Assembly (NCBI RefSeq): GCF_014750655.1
Contig: NZ_JABBXD010000001.1
Coordinates: forward strand, 862,372 to 926,371
Origin: Salinimonas profundi
GTDB lineage: Bacteria > Pseudomonadota > Gammaproteobacteria > Enterobacterales > Alteromonadaceae
Length of the DNA: 64,000 nt
Direction of reading: 5' to 3'
Shown: positions 1-10,200 of the stretch, piece after piece
Position numbering within the stretch: the stretch's first letter is position 1
How the letters are laid out: the number at the start of each line of letters is the position of its first letter
Translations under genes and position numbers: made by a program
The notes under the pieces: generated by a model
The model's database searches: none
What the model was told of the DNA's origin: nothing
What the model saw: the letters and a program-made list of their open reading frames with translations, nothing else

Positions 1-3000
1 GCGCAGAGGAATATAACTGCATCACATCCTGCGGGGTAATGGGCTCATCATATATTTTAAGTTCATCAACAATCCCTTTGTAAGGGGTATCCCAGAAATT
101 GACACCAATACTCATTCCGGTTGATGGCTGATTGGAAAAGACATCGGGAAAACCTGTATTTTTGTATACTTGCTCACCGTTGAGATACACGGTTAGCACA
201 TCGTCGTCCACCGTATATACAACATGCGACCATGCGTCGACCGGAAGCTGTTTGCCGATGCCGGCGTCATACCACTGGGTACCTGACCAAATCATGGTGT
301 TTTGTGACACACCATCGTGACCACGGGGCACCAGACTGACCCAGCTATCCGCACTGGCGTAGCCAAATAATGCAGCGCTATACATTGTCAGTTGTGACGG
401 ATTTAACCACATTGCGACACTGTACCGGTTGCCAGTAATCATATTTTCCGGCAGCTGCACGCCAGACTGACCGTCAAGCATCAGTCCCATACTGTCGATG
501 CCACCGGTGAAAGCAGGTGCCGTGCCGGTGGTGTTGAGCTGTGCACCGGTAGGTGTACCTGCAGCAAAGTTGCCGGTAGCATCTGCCAGCGTCAGTGCAT
601 CAAAATTAAAGTCAGCGATGGGTTTTACCGGCCCTGACGAACGCACAGTAACGGCAAATTCACGCGTAGTGACGTTGCCATCAAGGCTGACAGTTGCCGT
701 TAACGTGACCGTGGCATCCGGCTCATCGTCTGCTGGACGGGAGATTTCTCCCTGACTGTTAATAATCTCAGGATTTGACGACGTCCAGTTTACCGATGCG
801 GCAAACAAACCGACGGCAGGCAGGGTCAAATCTGACTTAACCGCACTGATGTTTCCTAAATTAAGTTCATCAGCGGCTTGCTCAAGTAACTGCCCAGAAG
901 GTTGTCTTTCAATATCCAGCGCAACAATTTCTGCTTGTGTGAGCGCATCATCATAGACAGCCAACTCATCGATTAGGCCCTGATATGGCGTGTCCCAGTA
1001 ATTGACACCAAGGGTAAATGTGCCATTGGTACCGCTAAATACATCACTGAAACCTGTGCCTGAATAGACAGGTTCACCGTCAATATAAAGGCGAACAGTG
1101 CCATTATCTACGCTAAAAGCAACGTGGCTCCAGGTATCGACAGGTATCTGATAACCAGCAGAAGCATCGTACCAGGCGACGCTTCCACGCCATAACATGG
1201 TATTGCCATCCCAGCTCCAAGGCACCAGACTAATCCAGTTATCGGCCGCTGCTGCACCGAAAAAGGCGGGAGTAAACTGTGACAATTGTGATGGATTCAG
1301 CCACAGAGACACCGTGTAAGCATTGTTGTCAATTAGCCCGTCTGGTAAGCGCACCCCATTGCCATTTTGCAACCATACGCCCTGTTGGTTTTGGCCTGCT
1401 GAATACGCGACATTCCCCTGTAAATTGTCAGGTGTACCGGTAACCACCCGCCCTTCAGACTGGATTGCCAGCGAATCATTCAGATTATTTTCGAACTGAT
1501 AAAGTGCGATACGATTAAATAATTTACGCGCCGGAACCTCAACGGTGAAGGTGCGTGTTTGTGTCTGACCGTCCAGTGTAATGGTGGCTGTTAAGGTAAC
1601 AGTGGCATCAGCGGATCCCGGCGCGGGCCTGATAACCCGACCCTCTTCACTCACCACGTTTTCATTATCTGAAGTCCAGTTGATTGTCGCGCCCAGCGCT
1701 CCGGTATCTGGCAACACGATATCATTACTGGCAAGAGCAGGAACACTCAGCGCATCGGCCGTCGCCTGAACCGCTTCATCCACAGATATATCCGGAATTT
1801 GCGTTCCCCACACCGATTCCCCGCTGGTCGCCAGGGCAGTAAATGTGGGCACAAGCTTTTGAATATTATCGTTATACTGCCATACAGCCACGCCCTCAAA
1901 TGTACCCACCTCATCAATCCATAGTGTCAGTCTGTTATCTCCACGAAGCCGGTACGACCCGGTGAAGTCCCCCCCGATACTACCGTTTACATCAAGTCGC
2001 AGATAACGGGAAACTTTGGCTTCGCGGTTTATGTCCTTCTCGTGATTCACAAACCGATAAGTCCCCGTGAGATCGTGCCTATCCACGATGTTCTCTCCCT
2101 CAATGGGCACATATCGATGTGGTGAGGCAACCAGCCAGTCATCATCATTGATAAACATTTCATGAACACGAATCTCGTGTCCTTCACCCCGTTGCGGGAA
2201 ACGCGTGTGAAAAATCACATAATGGCGGCCGGTTTCTTCATCATAGTAGGCAGAATTATGGCCCGGGGCCATGTAGCCGTTATCACTGCCGGGTTCACCG
2301 GGGTTAACATCAAACAAATAGCCGCCCATGAGCTTGACGCCATAAGGTTCAATACTCGACCAGCTACCACTTGCGCCAAGCATGTCCTGGCCCTGCGCGT
2401 CAACAAACGGGCCCGTCGGGCTTTTTGAGCGGGAGATACGCATGTTGTAACCATCGTTTTGTTCATAGCCACCAAACGAGGTGAACAAATAGTAGTAATC
2501 TGACTCGGGGCTGTAGAACATGTACGGCCCTTCTATAGCACTATAGAAGCCCCCCATAATCTTTGTACCAAATCCCTGCCCTTCCAAAGGTTTTCCGGTT
2601 TGTGAGTCCATCTCCAGTACAAAAATCCCACCGGAATAAGAGCCATAAACCATCCACAGCCGGCCGTCTTTACCATAAAAAACATCCGGGTCTATGGCAT
2701 TGGGATGGTAATTACCGTTGTAGGTTTCACCATTGATAGCCGGGTTTTCATCTCCGATATGACCGGAGCGTAAAATGAGCCCCTGATCTTCATACGGCCC
2801 TTCGATATTCTCTGATACCGCTATACCGAGATACGATCGTGATGCATCGCATAAATCACTGTCCACCGACGCGCAATGGTTGTAGTAAAAGTAATACTTG
2901 CCATCTTCAAGCTGAATGACATCTGCAGCCCAGGAACCCACAGTGCCCCCTGACCAGGCAATACCCTCGGCAGCTTCTTCCTCGTACGTATCAAAAAACG

Positions 3001-3583
3001 GGCTGTTTTCGACGCCATCACCGGCCACCGAATACCAGTTCATCAGGTCGTCACTTTTAGCTGCAGCCAGATGAGAGCCAAACACATAATATTCACCGTT
3101 ATCCAGCCGGATTACCGACGGGTCGTGAACGCTGGCATTATCAAAGCTGATGGGCCCGTTTACAGTGGGATTTGGCCTGCCTTGTTGTGTAAAGGCGTGT
3201 ACTTCGGCGCTATAGGCGGGACGTGAGCGCTGCATTGCAAACTCAACGCGTATCGCCTGTGAGACGCTGTTTAATTCAAAATAAGGCGCACCGTTATCTG
3301 TCACACCATCGGCGTTTTCAACCGGGTGACTACTGTCAGTAATAATCAGGCGCATCATATCATGGGAAGCATCCGCGGCCGGAAGCGTGACTTGATTATC
3401 GGTATAAAAACCTTCTCCCCGGACATACACAGGTTTTCCCTGAGTCACTGTGACCCCTTCAACGGGTTCCCAGTCCGCTGAAGCAAGCGAAGAAAACAAC
3501 CCTGCCACTGCAATGGCGCCCACGCGCGTGGCGGCAGGTACGTACTGATGATTGAACAGCGCCTGTAAAGACAAACGTTTCAT
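1..3583 (-). CDS. Secreted GH43 endo-1,5-alpha-L-arabinanase with Ig-like and LamG repeats (3' end outside window)
   Basis: An open frame runs from ATG 3583 to the left edge with no stop, giving at least 1194 residues. Residues 1-36 look like a signal peptide (basic start, hydrophobic VGAIAVAGLF, cleavage near ASA). Residues about 150-495 carry GH43 five-blade propeller marks: SVHDPSV (catalytic base near D154), AIDPDVF (D298), SAIEGPYMF (acid near E351) and APGHNSAYY (metal-site His). This supports an exported enzyme cutting the backbone of arabinan, a pectin side chain. A GH43_C-like domain follows (about 500-595). Then come two copies of an Ig-like (atrophied BIG_2 type) plus LamG unit, 301 residues apart, each with a WDTPY...DEL..YD signature; the second LamG is cut by the edge. 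ATG 3583 is preceded by AGGAG at 8 nt; an in-frame ATG six bases upstream is too close to it. The PEP-CTERM gene lies 61 nt upstream on the same strand. Function is firm at family level; exact substrate is inferred. Confidence 0.88.
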   Translation of the reverse strand, partial: MKRLSLQALFNHQYVPAATRVGAIAVAGLFSSLASADWEPVEGVTVTQGKPVYVRGEGFYTDNQVTLPAADASHDMMRLIITDSSHPVENADGVTDNGAPYFELNSVSQAIRVEFAMQRSRPAYSAEVHAFTQQGRPNPTVNGPISFDNASVHDPSVIRLDNGEYYVFGSHLAAAKSDDLMNWYSVAGDGVENSPFFDTYEEEAAEGIAWSGGTVGSWAADVIQLEDGKYYFYYNHCASVDSDLCDASRSYLGIAVSENIEGPYEDQGLILRSGHIGDENPAINGETYNGNYHPNAIDPDVFYGKDGRLWMVYGSYSGGIFVLEMDSQTGKPLEGQGFGTKIMGGFYSAIEGPYMFYSPESDYYYLFTSFGGYEQNDGYNMRISRSKSPTGPFVDAQGQDMLGASGSWSSIEPYGVKLMGGYLFDVNPGEPGSDNGYMAPGHNSAYYDEETGRHYVIFHTRFPQRGEGHEIRVHEMFINDDDWLVASPHRYVPIEGENIVDRHDLTGTYRFVNHEKDINREAKVSRYLRLDVNGSIGGDFTGSYRLRGDNRLTLWIDEVGTFEGVAVWQYNDNIQKLVPTFTALATSGESVWGTQIPDISVDEAVQATADALSVPALASNDIVLPDTGALGATINWTSDNENVVSEEGRVIRPAPGSADATVTLTATITLDGQTQTRTFTVEVPARKLFNRIALYQFENNLNDSLAIQSEGRVVTGTPDNLQGNVAYSAGQNQQGVWLQNGNGVRLPDGLIDNNAYTVSLWLNPSQLSQFTPAFFGAAAADNWISLVPWSWDGNTMLWRGSVAWYDASAGYQIPVDTWSHVAFSVDNGTVRLYIDGEPVYSGTGFSDVFSGTNGTFTLGVNYWDTPYQGLIDELAVYDDALTQAEIVALDIERQPSGQLLEQAADELNLGNISAVKSDLTLPAVGLFAASVNWTSSNPEIINSQGEISRPADDEPDATVTLTATVSLDGNVTTREFAVTVRSSGPVKPIADFNFDALTLADATGNFAAGTPTGAQLNTTGTAPAFTGGIDSMGLMLDGQSGVQLPENMITGNRYSVAMWLNPSQLTMYSAALFGYASADSWVSLVPRGHDGVSQNTMIWSGTQWYDAGIGKQLPVDAWSHVVYTVDDDVLTVYLNGEQVYKNTGFPDVFSNQPSTGMSIGVNFWDTPYKGIVDELKIYDEPITPQDVMQLYSSA

Positions 3584-3644
3584 TGTCATAGCTCCTGAAA
3601 ATTGCAAAAAAAGTCGACGGCTTCCTGACTTTGAGCGTTGTGTA

Positions 3645-4256
3645 TTAGTATGTTTTGCGCCGTAAAGCGGCCAGCGCACCTACCATAAGTAAAACACCGG
3701 TTGCGGGCGCAGGCACTGATGCATAGGACAGTGAGATATCGCTTACTGTAATACTGTCAGCAGGAATAAAATCAAAATCCATGACGCCAAACTCCAGGCT
3801 TACCCACTGCCCCGCCCAGAGACTGATATCGAATTGTCCGCCTGCGGTAAGATCGATGGCATCGTTGGTGCTCAGATCGCGAAGCTGGACATAAAATAAA
3901 TCGGTCGCGGCATCGGTCACAGACGCCTGAAGGTTCAGTGAAAGCGTCTGGATGTCCTCAGACAGCATGACTTCCTGAAACATGCTGACAGACCAGTAAT
4001 CGTTCATCGCATCCGATGACGTCGTCAGCGTTACTCCATTGTCAGACAAAGAAAAGTTGTCACTGAATTGATTGAAGATGTTCCCCGTTTCACTGCTATC
4101 CATCCCCGACGGATAATTAAACGAAATAATCTCTGCGCGCCAGCCCGAAAAACCAGATGAAAAGTCTGTGTTAATCAGATCTGCGCTGGCTGTTTGCGTA
4201 CTCAGTCCGAGCAGCAAACCGGCGCCCCATATCAACTGCCGTATTCCCGTGTTCAT
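3645..4256 (-). CDS. PEP-CTERM sorting-domain protein
   Basis: 203 residues. The N-terminus is a clear signal peptide ending near TQTASA. The body is rich in Ser, Asp and Thr with alternating hydrophobics (for example DFSSGFSGW), suggesting a beta-sandwich of the carbohydrate-binding or jelly-roll sort. The C-terminus has the tripartite PEP-CTERM form: VPAPATG, then hydrophobic VLLMVGALAAL, then RRKTY. Such tails are known to be recognised by exosortases, which cleave the protein and place it at the cell surface or in exopolysaccharide. No exosortase gene lies in the window. Together with the arabinanase gene 61 nt downstream on the same strand it may form an operon, hinting at a surface polysaccharide-binding role, but that is inference. 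The molecular function is unknown. Confidence 0.8.
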   Translation of the reverse strand: MNTGIRQLIWGAGLLLGLSTQTASADLINTDFSSGFSGWRAEIISFNYPSGMDSSETGNIFNQFSDNFSLSDNGVTLTTSSDAMNDYWSVSMFQEVMLSEDIQTLSLNLQASVTDAATDLFYVQLRDLSTNDAIDLTAGGQFDISLWAGQWVSLEFGVMDFDFIPADSITVSDISLSYASVPAPATGVLLMVGALAALRRKTY

Positions 4257-4500
4257 TGTGTAATATTTCCCTGAAATGTGTGTTTTAGTAAACGTAATAT
4301 TGTATTACATAATTACTTTGTCTAATTGTGACGTAAAAGTAAACAGTTTATAACAATATTTTTACACCACAGGACAGAGAACACGCCGTTTGCGTCGTGT
4401 TCCACGCATCAATTAGGGGGATATTACAATAAGATAAGGCGACGAAAACGCCAGTCGTAGTGATATTATATGATGTTTAACATGTAGTTTATAAAACAAA

Positions 4501-4535
4501 AAAAGCCGGTACTTTTGAACGAGACACCGGCTTTT
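4501..4535 (-). terminator. Rho-independent terminator after the phosphoribosyltransferase gene
   Basis: Perfect 10-bp arms AAAAGCCGGT (4501-4510) and ACCGGCTTTT (4526-4535) with a 15-nt loop. A-runs and T-runs flank both sides, so it could work in either direction. It lies 17 nt beyond the stop of the minus-strand gene at 4552-5112. The rest of 4257-4500 is AT-rich and shows no gene; it should hold the promoter of the PEP-CTERM gene. Confidence 0.85.
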
Positions 4536-4551
4536 TTTTTAGGAAGGGTTC

Positions 4552-5112
4552 TTATTTGAACAGAATGTCCATAACATCGGAAAGCTCAGATTTTCCTTCG
4601 CGTATTTCTTCTTCGCTAAGACCAGCTATTTCATGCGGGAACACTAACCACTCGTCTGACTGATTAATATAATAATCAGGAACAATGTCAGTTTTGTTGT
4701 TCTGCGGCTTATACCACGGGCAGGCAATTCGCATATCAGTGGGTGTATTCAGGCGCATTAACTTGTTAATTTGATTGATAAGGGCATCGACACTTCGACC
4801 TGAATCAAATACATCATCGACAATCAGCAGTTTATCGTTTGCATTGGCATTTTCGACAAGGTAATGCAAACCGTGTACGCGAATTTCTTTGGACTGCTTA
4901 TTGATTCCGTAATAGGAAGAGGTTCTTACTGCGATGTGATCAGTGGGATTTTCTTTAAATTCGAAAAATTCCTGAACCGCAATCCCGATAGGCGCACCAC
5001 CACGCCAGATCCCGACGATAAAATCAGGGCGAAAGCCATCTTCATAGACTTTGGCTGCCAGACGAAAGGAATCCTGTAATAAAGACTGCGAGGTAATAAA
5101 ATTCTTTTTCAT
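4552..5112 (-). CDS. Purine-type phosphoribosyltransferase (hypoxanthine/xanthine PRT-like)
   Basis: 186 residues from ATG 5112. The type I phosphoribosyltransferase PRPP loop is plain: LLIVDDVFDSGRS, two acidic residues followed by DSGRS. Near the N-terminus FIVGIWRGGAPIG matches the PPi-binding loop of purine salvage enzymes. Such enzymes join a free purine base to PRPP to make the nucleotide in the cytoplasm; which base is used cannot be read here. The frame extends four codons to a TTG (5124), but that codon directly abuts AGG, while ATG 5112 has AGG four bases upstream, so the ATG is preferred. A terminator follows at 4501-4535. It is transcribed in the same direction as lolC with a gap of 94 nt, so it may be read on its own. 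Confidence 0.85.
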   Translation of the reverse strand: MKKNFITSQSLLQDSFRLAAKVYEDGFRPDFIVGIWRGGAPIGIAVQEFFEFKENPTDHIAVRTSSYYGINKQSKEIRVHGLHYLVENANANDKLLIVDDVFDSGRSVDALINQINKLMRLNTPTDMRIACPWYKPQNNKTDIVPDYYINQSDEWLVFPHEIAGLSEEEIREGKSELSDVMDILFK

Positions 5113-5206
5113 GTGGCCTACCAACCTAAAAATAAAAGGACGGGGATTATAAGTAATTTAGCCCGTGGTTGCACCCCAAAGTTTGCGTACAAAATCCGCA
5201 GGAGTA

Positions 5207-6409
5207 CTAGTCGTTCTGAAGTGCAGCGGCGGGTTGGGTCCGCATGGCCCGCAGGGCCGGATACAGACTCGCCAGAAAACACAATAATAGTGAAAGTAAC
5301 GTATAAATGGCGACCTGTGATACCCGTATATCTACCGGAACGGCGGCGCCGTCGGCTGACAACGCCAGACTTACGCCCATCCATTCAAGCAGCGTATTTA
5401 GCTCCAGGGCAATAAGAACACCCAGCACTAAACCGATTACAGCACCCTTCACACCATTAAATACACCATTAAGCATGAAAACCGCCATAAGCTTTGCGCG
5501 GCTTAGCCCCTGCGTTTGAAGAATTGCAATATCGCCCTGCTTTTCACTGACCACCATCACCAGTGCAGAAACGATATTAAAAGCGGCGACTGCTATAATC
5601 AGAATAAGCATCAAAAACATCATGTTGCCTTCCATCTTCACCGCATCAAATAATGGTCCCTGCCGTGTTCGCCAGTTTTCGCTTTTTAGGCCAGCGTTAT
5701 TCAACTGCTGTACCGTGGGCTGGTAGGTAAAGGCATCATTCAGAAACAGGCGATAGTCGGCAGGACTGTCATCCGCACGCCGCAACATTTTTTTCAAATC
5801 AGTTAATGCCATGAAGATGATTTTTTCGTCCAGACGCGAGCCCACGTTATGCACACCAGCAACAGTTACCAGTCGCTGGCTTGGCAACCGGCCGAAAGGC
5901 GTATAAACACTGGCCCCGGCCATCAATATTCTGACCTTATCGCCCACGCCCACCTGTAACTGGCGACCCAGCGCCTGACTGATGATGACGGTAAAGCTGC
6001 CCGGCGTCATGGAAGAAAGCTGGCCCAGTTGCATGCTGTTATCCAGCACGCTGTTTTGCATATCTTCTGCCATCACACCTTGTATCTGCACGCCACGCAG
6101 CCCGCTTTTGGATTGAAGAACTCCCTGCGCTTCTAAAAACGGCGTCACAGTATGCACATTCTCCAGTTTCTCAAGCTGCGCCGGCTCGATGTTATCCGAG
6201 TGGCTGACGACAATGTGAGGAACCAGCCCCAGAATGCGCGCTTTTAATTGCGCCTCAAACCCATTCATGACTGACACGACAACAATCAGCGCCATCAGGC
6301 CAAGCGCGATGCCAGCAACAGAAAACCGGTTGATAAAAGAGACAAAGCTGTTTTGTTTACCTGCGGTGGAATACCGCCAGGCAATAAAGGCTGATATCGG
6401 ATGAAACAT
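5207..6409 (-). CDS. lolC: Lipoprotein-releasing system permease, LolC type
   Basis: 400 residues. The N-terminal cytoplasmic stretch and first membrane segment (SVAGIALGLMALIVVVSVMN), a large periplasmic domain (about 45-260), then three membrane segments in the C-terminal third give the MacB/FtsX fold. LPSQRLVTVAG and EKQGDIAILQTQGL resemble LolC from enterobacteria. LolC forms the inner-membrane LolCDE complex that lifts mature lipoproteins out of the membrane and hands them to LolA. The protein looks complete, ending TQPAAALQND. Unusually no lolD ATPase or lolE gene follows; the next gene downstream is a phosphoribosyltransferase. It is divergent from the PilZ-mfd operon, much as lolCDE lies close to mfd in other gammaproteobacteria. 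It could also be a LolF-like single permease. Confidence 0.85.
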   Translation of the reverse strand: MFHPISAFIAWRYSTAGKQNSFVSFINRFSVAGIALGLMALIVVVSVMNGFEAQLKARILGLVPHIVVSHSDNIEPAQLEKLENVHTVTPFLEAQGVLQSKSGLRGVQIQGVMAEDMQNSVLDNSMQLGQLSSMTPGSFTVIISQALGRQLQVGVGDKVRILMAGASVYTPFGRLPSQRLVTVAGVHNVGSRLDEKIIFMALTDLKKMLRRADDSPADYRLFLNDAFTYQPTVQQLNNAGLKSENWRTRQGPLFDAVKMEGNMMFLMLILIIAVAAFNIVSALVMVVSEKQGDIAILQTQGLSRAKLMAVFMLNGVFNGVKGAVIGLVLGVLIALELNTLLEWMGVSLALSADGAAVPVDIRVSQVAIYTLLSLLLCFLASLYPALRAMRTQPAAALQND

Positions 6410-6609
6410 ATCGGTCCGTCATTTGATCGAATTGATAGGTGACAGCTTATTCACTTTTACAGGACACGTTCCCGGTCCCTTTAGTAAGTGCTGCTCGCCG
6501 TGAGACAACAACGCCCTGGCGGGTCGTAACCGGCACTCAAAAATACTGATATACTCAGGTATAGTCTACGTGCAAGCGTGTAGTCCTACAAGAATTAGGT
6601 GGTAACAAT
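6410..6609. promoter_or_regulatory. Divergent promoter region between lolC and the PilZ-mfd operon
   Basis: 200 bp without a gene between two divergent starts. It must carry promoters for both arms. The plus-strand gene has a good ribosome site, AGGTGG, six bases before ATG 6610. A possible extended -10 region (TGATATACT) lies near 6547-6555. No clear operator palindrome was found. Confidence 0.4.
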
Positions 6610-7206
6610 ATGGACACTTTGTCGCTGGAAGAAAAAAAAGCACAGTTCGATGAATTCTACGTGATTAATCACGAGCTGAAAGCAAACATCAAACCCCTTG
6701 GCAGTGACGAGGTGTTACCGGCTTACTCGGAGTTAGAAGATTCGATGCCATACGCATTTCGAATTGCCTCTGAGATGTCTGCGCTTGACGCAGCTGCGCT
6801 AAGACCTTTACGGGGCTTAAGCGATCATGCCTCAGCCCTGGCAGACTATCTGAATCATCAGTCGAAGAAAATCGACTTGATGATGTCCTACATTCTTCAT
6901 CAACAGGACGAACCGGAATACCGTTTTCTCACCGTAAAGTTCGGTGGCGGCGGTATTGTGATTCACAGCCCCTCACCACTTAAGGTCGGTACAGCGGCGC
7001 AAATTAAACTGTTTTTAAGTGAAGAGGCGGCCGCTATTTTTTGTTATGGCGAAGTTATTACTTGTCAGCAGAATGAAGATGATTACCATATAGCTTTTAT
7101 TTTTACCCGCATACGCGAGCAGGATCAGGAGTTACTGGTTCGGGCCAGCCTGCATTTGCAAACTTTGCAGTTGCGTAAACGCGCGCAAGCCAGAGGCGAC
7201 GAGTAG
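6610..7206 (+). CDS. PilZ-domain protein with degenerate c-di-GMP motif
   Basis: 198 residues, no signal peptide or membrane segment. The N-terminal half is helical. The C-terminal part (about 100-190) has the beta-rich pattern of PilZ domains. The classical ligand signature RxxxR...(D/N)xSxxG is not present: the matching stretch reads VKFGGGGIVIHSPSPLKVG. A PilZ gene next to mfd is, as far as I recall, also found in Vibrio, so the position is probably conserved. PilZ proteins usually read c-di-GMP to control motility or surface traits; with the motif changed this one may instead act as a protein-binding module. It starts at ATG 6610 after AGGTGG and lies 48 nt upstream of mfd, probably in one transcript. 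Confidence 0.72.
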   Translation: MDTLSLEEKKAQFDEFYVINHELKANIKPLGSDEVLPAYSELEDSMPYAFRIASEMSALDAAALRPLRGLSDHASALADYLNHQSKKIDLMMSYILHQQDEPEYRFLTVKFGGGGIVIHSPSPLKVGTAAQIKLFLSEEAAAIFCYGEVITCQQNEDDYHIAFIFTRIREQDQELLVRASLHLQTLQLRKRAQARGDE

Positions 7207-7254
7207 ATCTCCGTATCGTTTCAGGCCTTTCAACCACGTTAAGTATCAGGTGAT

Positions 7255-10200
7255 ATGACAGTAAAAAACACCACTCTGCCACTTCCAAAGAAAAAGACCG
7301 AAGGCCGAACACAGGACCACCAGCAATGGGGACATCTACAAGGTAGCAGTCATGCCCTTGCCGCTGCCACTGCGTTTGAAAACAGTCAGGGCCCGGTTGT
7401 ACTGCTTACAGCAGATACCCCATCGGCCATGAAGCTTCAGCGCGAAATCGCGTTCTTTCTGCCGTCCGGCGACAGACATATCACGCTGTTTCCGGACTGG
7501 GAAACCCTGCCCTATGACATGTTTTCGCCCCATCAGGATATTATTTCACAGCGGTTAGAAACCCTGTATCACTTTAGTTCGCAGCGCCAGGGCTTGTTCA
7601 TTGTTCCTGTCAACACGCTGATGCAGCGACTCGCCCCGGTTGATTATCTTAATAAATATCTGCTGATGTTAAATAAAGGGCAGACCATTGACCGGGAGCA
7701 ATTCAGACGCAATCTTGAGCAGGCTGGCTACCTGCATGTCAGTCAGGTAATGAGCCACAGCGAGTTCTGTGTGCGCGGCTCTATCATTGATTTGTTTCCC
7801 ATGGGCAGTGAACGCCCGTTCCGTCTTGATTTGTTTGACGATGAAATTGAAAGCATCCGGTTTTTTGACCCCGAAACCCAACGGTCGGCAGAAGAGGTCG
7901 ACGAGATACGTCTGCTACCAGCTCGTGAATTTCCCACAGACAAAGACGCTATTTCGCTTTTCAGACAGCAGTTTCTTGACCGGTTTGAAGCCAGTCAGGC
8001 GCAGGAGTCAGTGTTTGCCCAGGTAAGCAAAGGCACGATGCCGGCGGGTATTGAATACTATTTACCGCTGTTTTTTGATAAAACCGCAACCTTATTTGAT
8101 TATTTGCACCCGCAGACCACACTCATGCTGCATGGTGATTTACAGCAGGCCAGCGATTTTTTCTGGAATGATGTGAATGAGCGTTACGAACAGCACCGCT
8201 ACAATGTTACCCGGCCGTTGCTTAAACCTGACGAGTTATTTTTGCCTATTAATGCATTGTTTGAACATATCAAACAATGGCCGCGTATTTCGCTGAAATC
8301 TGAACCGCTGGACAACAAAGCCGGGCAGCACAATGCACCCAGTCAGAAGCTAACCGAAATTGCGTTAAATCCCCAGAAGAAGCAACAGGCTGAAGCACTG
8401 CTTTCAACGCTGAGCAATGCAGCGGGTAATAATGGGCGCACGCTGTTTATTGCTGAGTCCGCAGGTCGTCAGGAAAATCTGCTGGAAATACTTCGCAAAA
8501 GCGATATCCGGCCGACGCATTTTGATTCCTATCAGGCCTTTTGTGACAGTGACGCCCCGATGGGCATTGCCATCGGCCTGGTTGAAAACAGTTTTAGCTG
8601 GCAGGAACAAGACAGTCAGTTATTCATCATTACTGAAACAGAACTGCTGGGCTATAAGATAAGCCAGCGCCGTCTGCGGGAAAAAAGAGCGACCACCGAT
8701 GAAAGCGCGGTGATACGCAACCTGGCAGAATTGTCAGTTGGTCAGCCGGTGGTTCATCTTGATCATGGTGTCGGGCGGTATATCGGCCTGCAAACGCTGG
8801 ATGCCGGCGGCGTCACGACAGAATACGTGTGTATCGAGTACGCCAAGCAGTCAAAACTATATGTACCGGTCTCTTCGCTTCACTATATTTCCCGCTATAC
8901 CGGGGGCGATGTTGACCATGCGCCGCTGCATGCACTGGGATCAGATGCCTGGACCAAAGCCAAGCAAAAAGCCGCTGAGCGGGTGCGCGATGTGGCGGCA
9001 GAACTGCTCGACGTTTACGCAAAAAGGGCGGCTAATCCTGGTTTTGCCTACAATATTGAGTGGGAGGAGTATCAGAGTTTCGCAGACAGTTTTCCGTTTG
9101 AAGAAACAGCTGATCAGCAGCAGGCCATCAATGCGGTGATTCAGGATATGGGCAGTCCCCAGGCCATGGATCGCCTGGTGTGCGGTGACGTTGGCTTTGG
9201 TAAGACTGAAGTGGCCATGCGCGCGGCGTTTCTGGCTGCCAATCAGGGCAAACAGGTCGCTATACTGGTGCCCACCACCCTGCTTGCCCAGCAACACTAT
9301 GAAAACTTCAAAGACCGGTTTGCACAATGGCCATTCAATATTCAGGTGATGAGCCGGTTTGTCAGCGGCAAGGACCAGAAATCTGTTATTGAGGGGATCA
9401 GCAACGGACAGGTCGATATTGTCGTTGGTACGCATAAATTGTTGAGTAACGACATTAAATTTAACGACCTGGGACTTGTGATCATTGACGAAGAGCATCG
9501 TTTTGGTGTGCGCCAGAAAGAAAAATTCAAAGCACTGCGCGCCGACGTGGATATCCTCACGCTCACTGCCACCCCAATTCCCCGTACGCTGAATATGTCG
9601 CTGTCAGGTATGCGGGACTTATCGATTATCGCTACCGCTCCGGCCAAACGATTATCAATTAAAACGTTTGTGCAGCAGCGCAATAAGCCGGTTATCCGCG
9701 AAGCTATCATGCGTGAGATTTTGCGCGGCGGCCAGGTGTATTTTCTGCATAATGAAGTCGATACCATTGAGAAAACCGCGCAGGAAATCGCAGAGATTGT
9801 GCCTGAGGCACGCATTGCCGTCGGTCACGGACAAATGCGCGAGCGTGAGCTAGAGTCCATCATGAGCGACTTCTACCATCAGCGCTATAACGTGCTGGTG
9901 TGTACTACCATCATTGAAACCGGTATTGATGTACCCACCGCGAACACAATCATCATGGACCGGGCCGATAATCTGGGACTGGCGCAGCTTCACCAGTTAC
10001 GCGGACGCGTGGGACGTTCGCATCATCAGGCCTATGCCTATCTGCTGACACCACACCCTAAGCGCATGACGCGCGATGCTGCCAAGCGGCTGGAAGCCAT
10101 TTCTAATCTTGAAGACCTGGGCGCCGGCTTTGCGCTGGCGACTCATGATTTGGAAATTCGTGGTGCTGGTGAGTTGCTTGGCGATGATCAATCAGGCCAG

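Noticed and set aside
5118..5384. 88-codon minus-strand ORF after lolC that could have been a lolD remnant
   Set aside because: Arg-rich sequence overlapping lolC in another frame, without Walker or signature motifs of an ABC ATPase.
8941..9498. 185-codon ORF on the minus strand inside mfd
   Set aside because: It lies wholly within the motor domain of Mfd, which is certain; it is a shadow of the coding frame.
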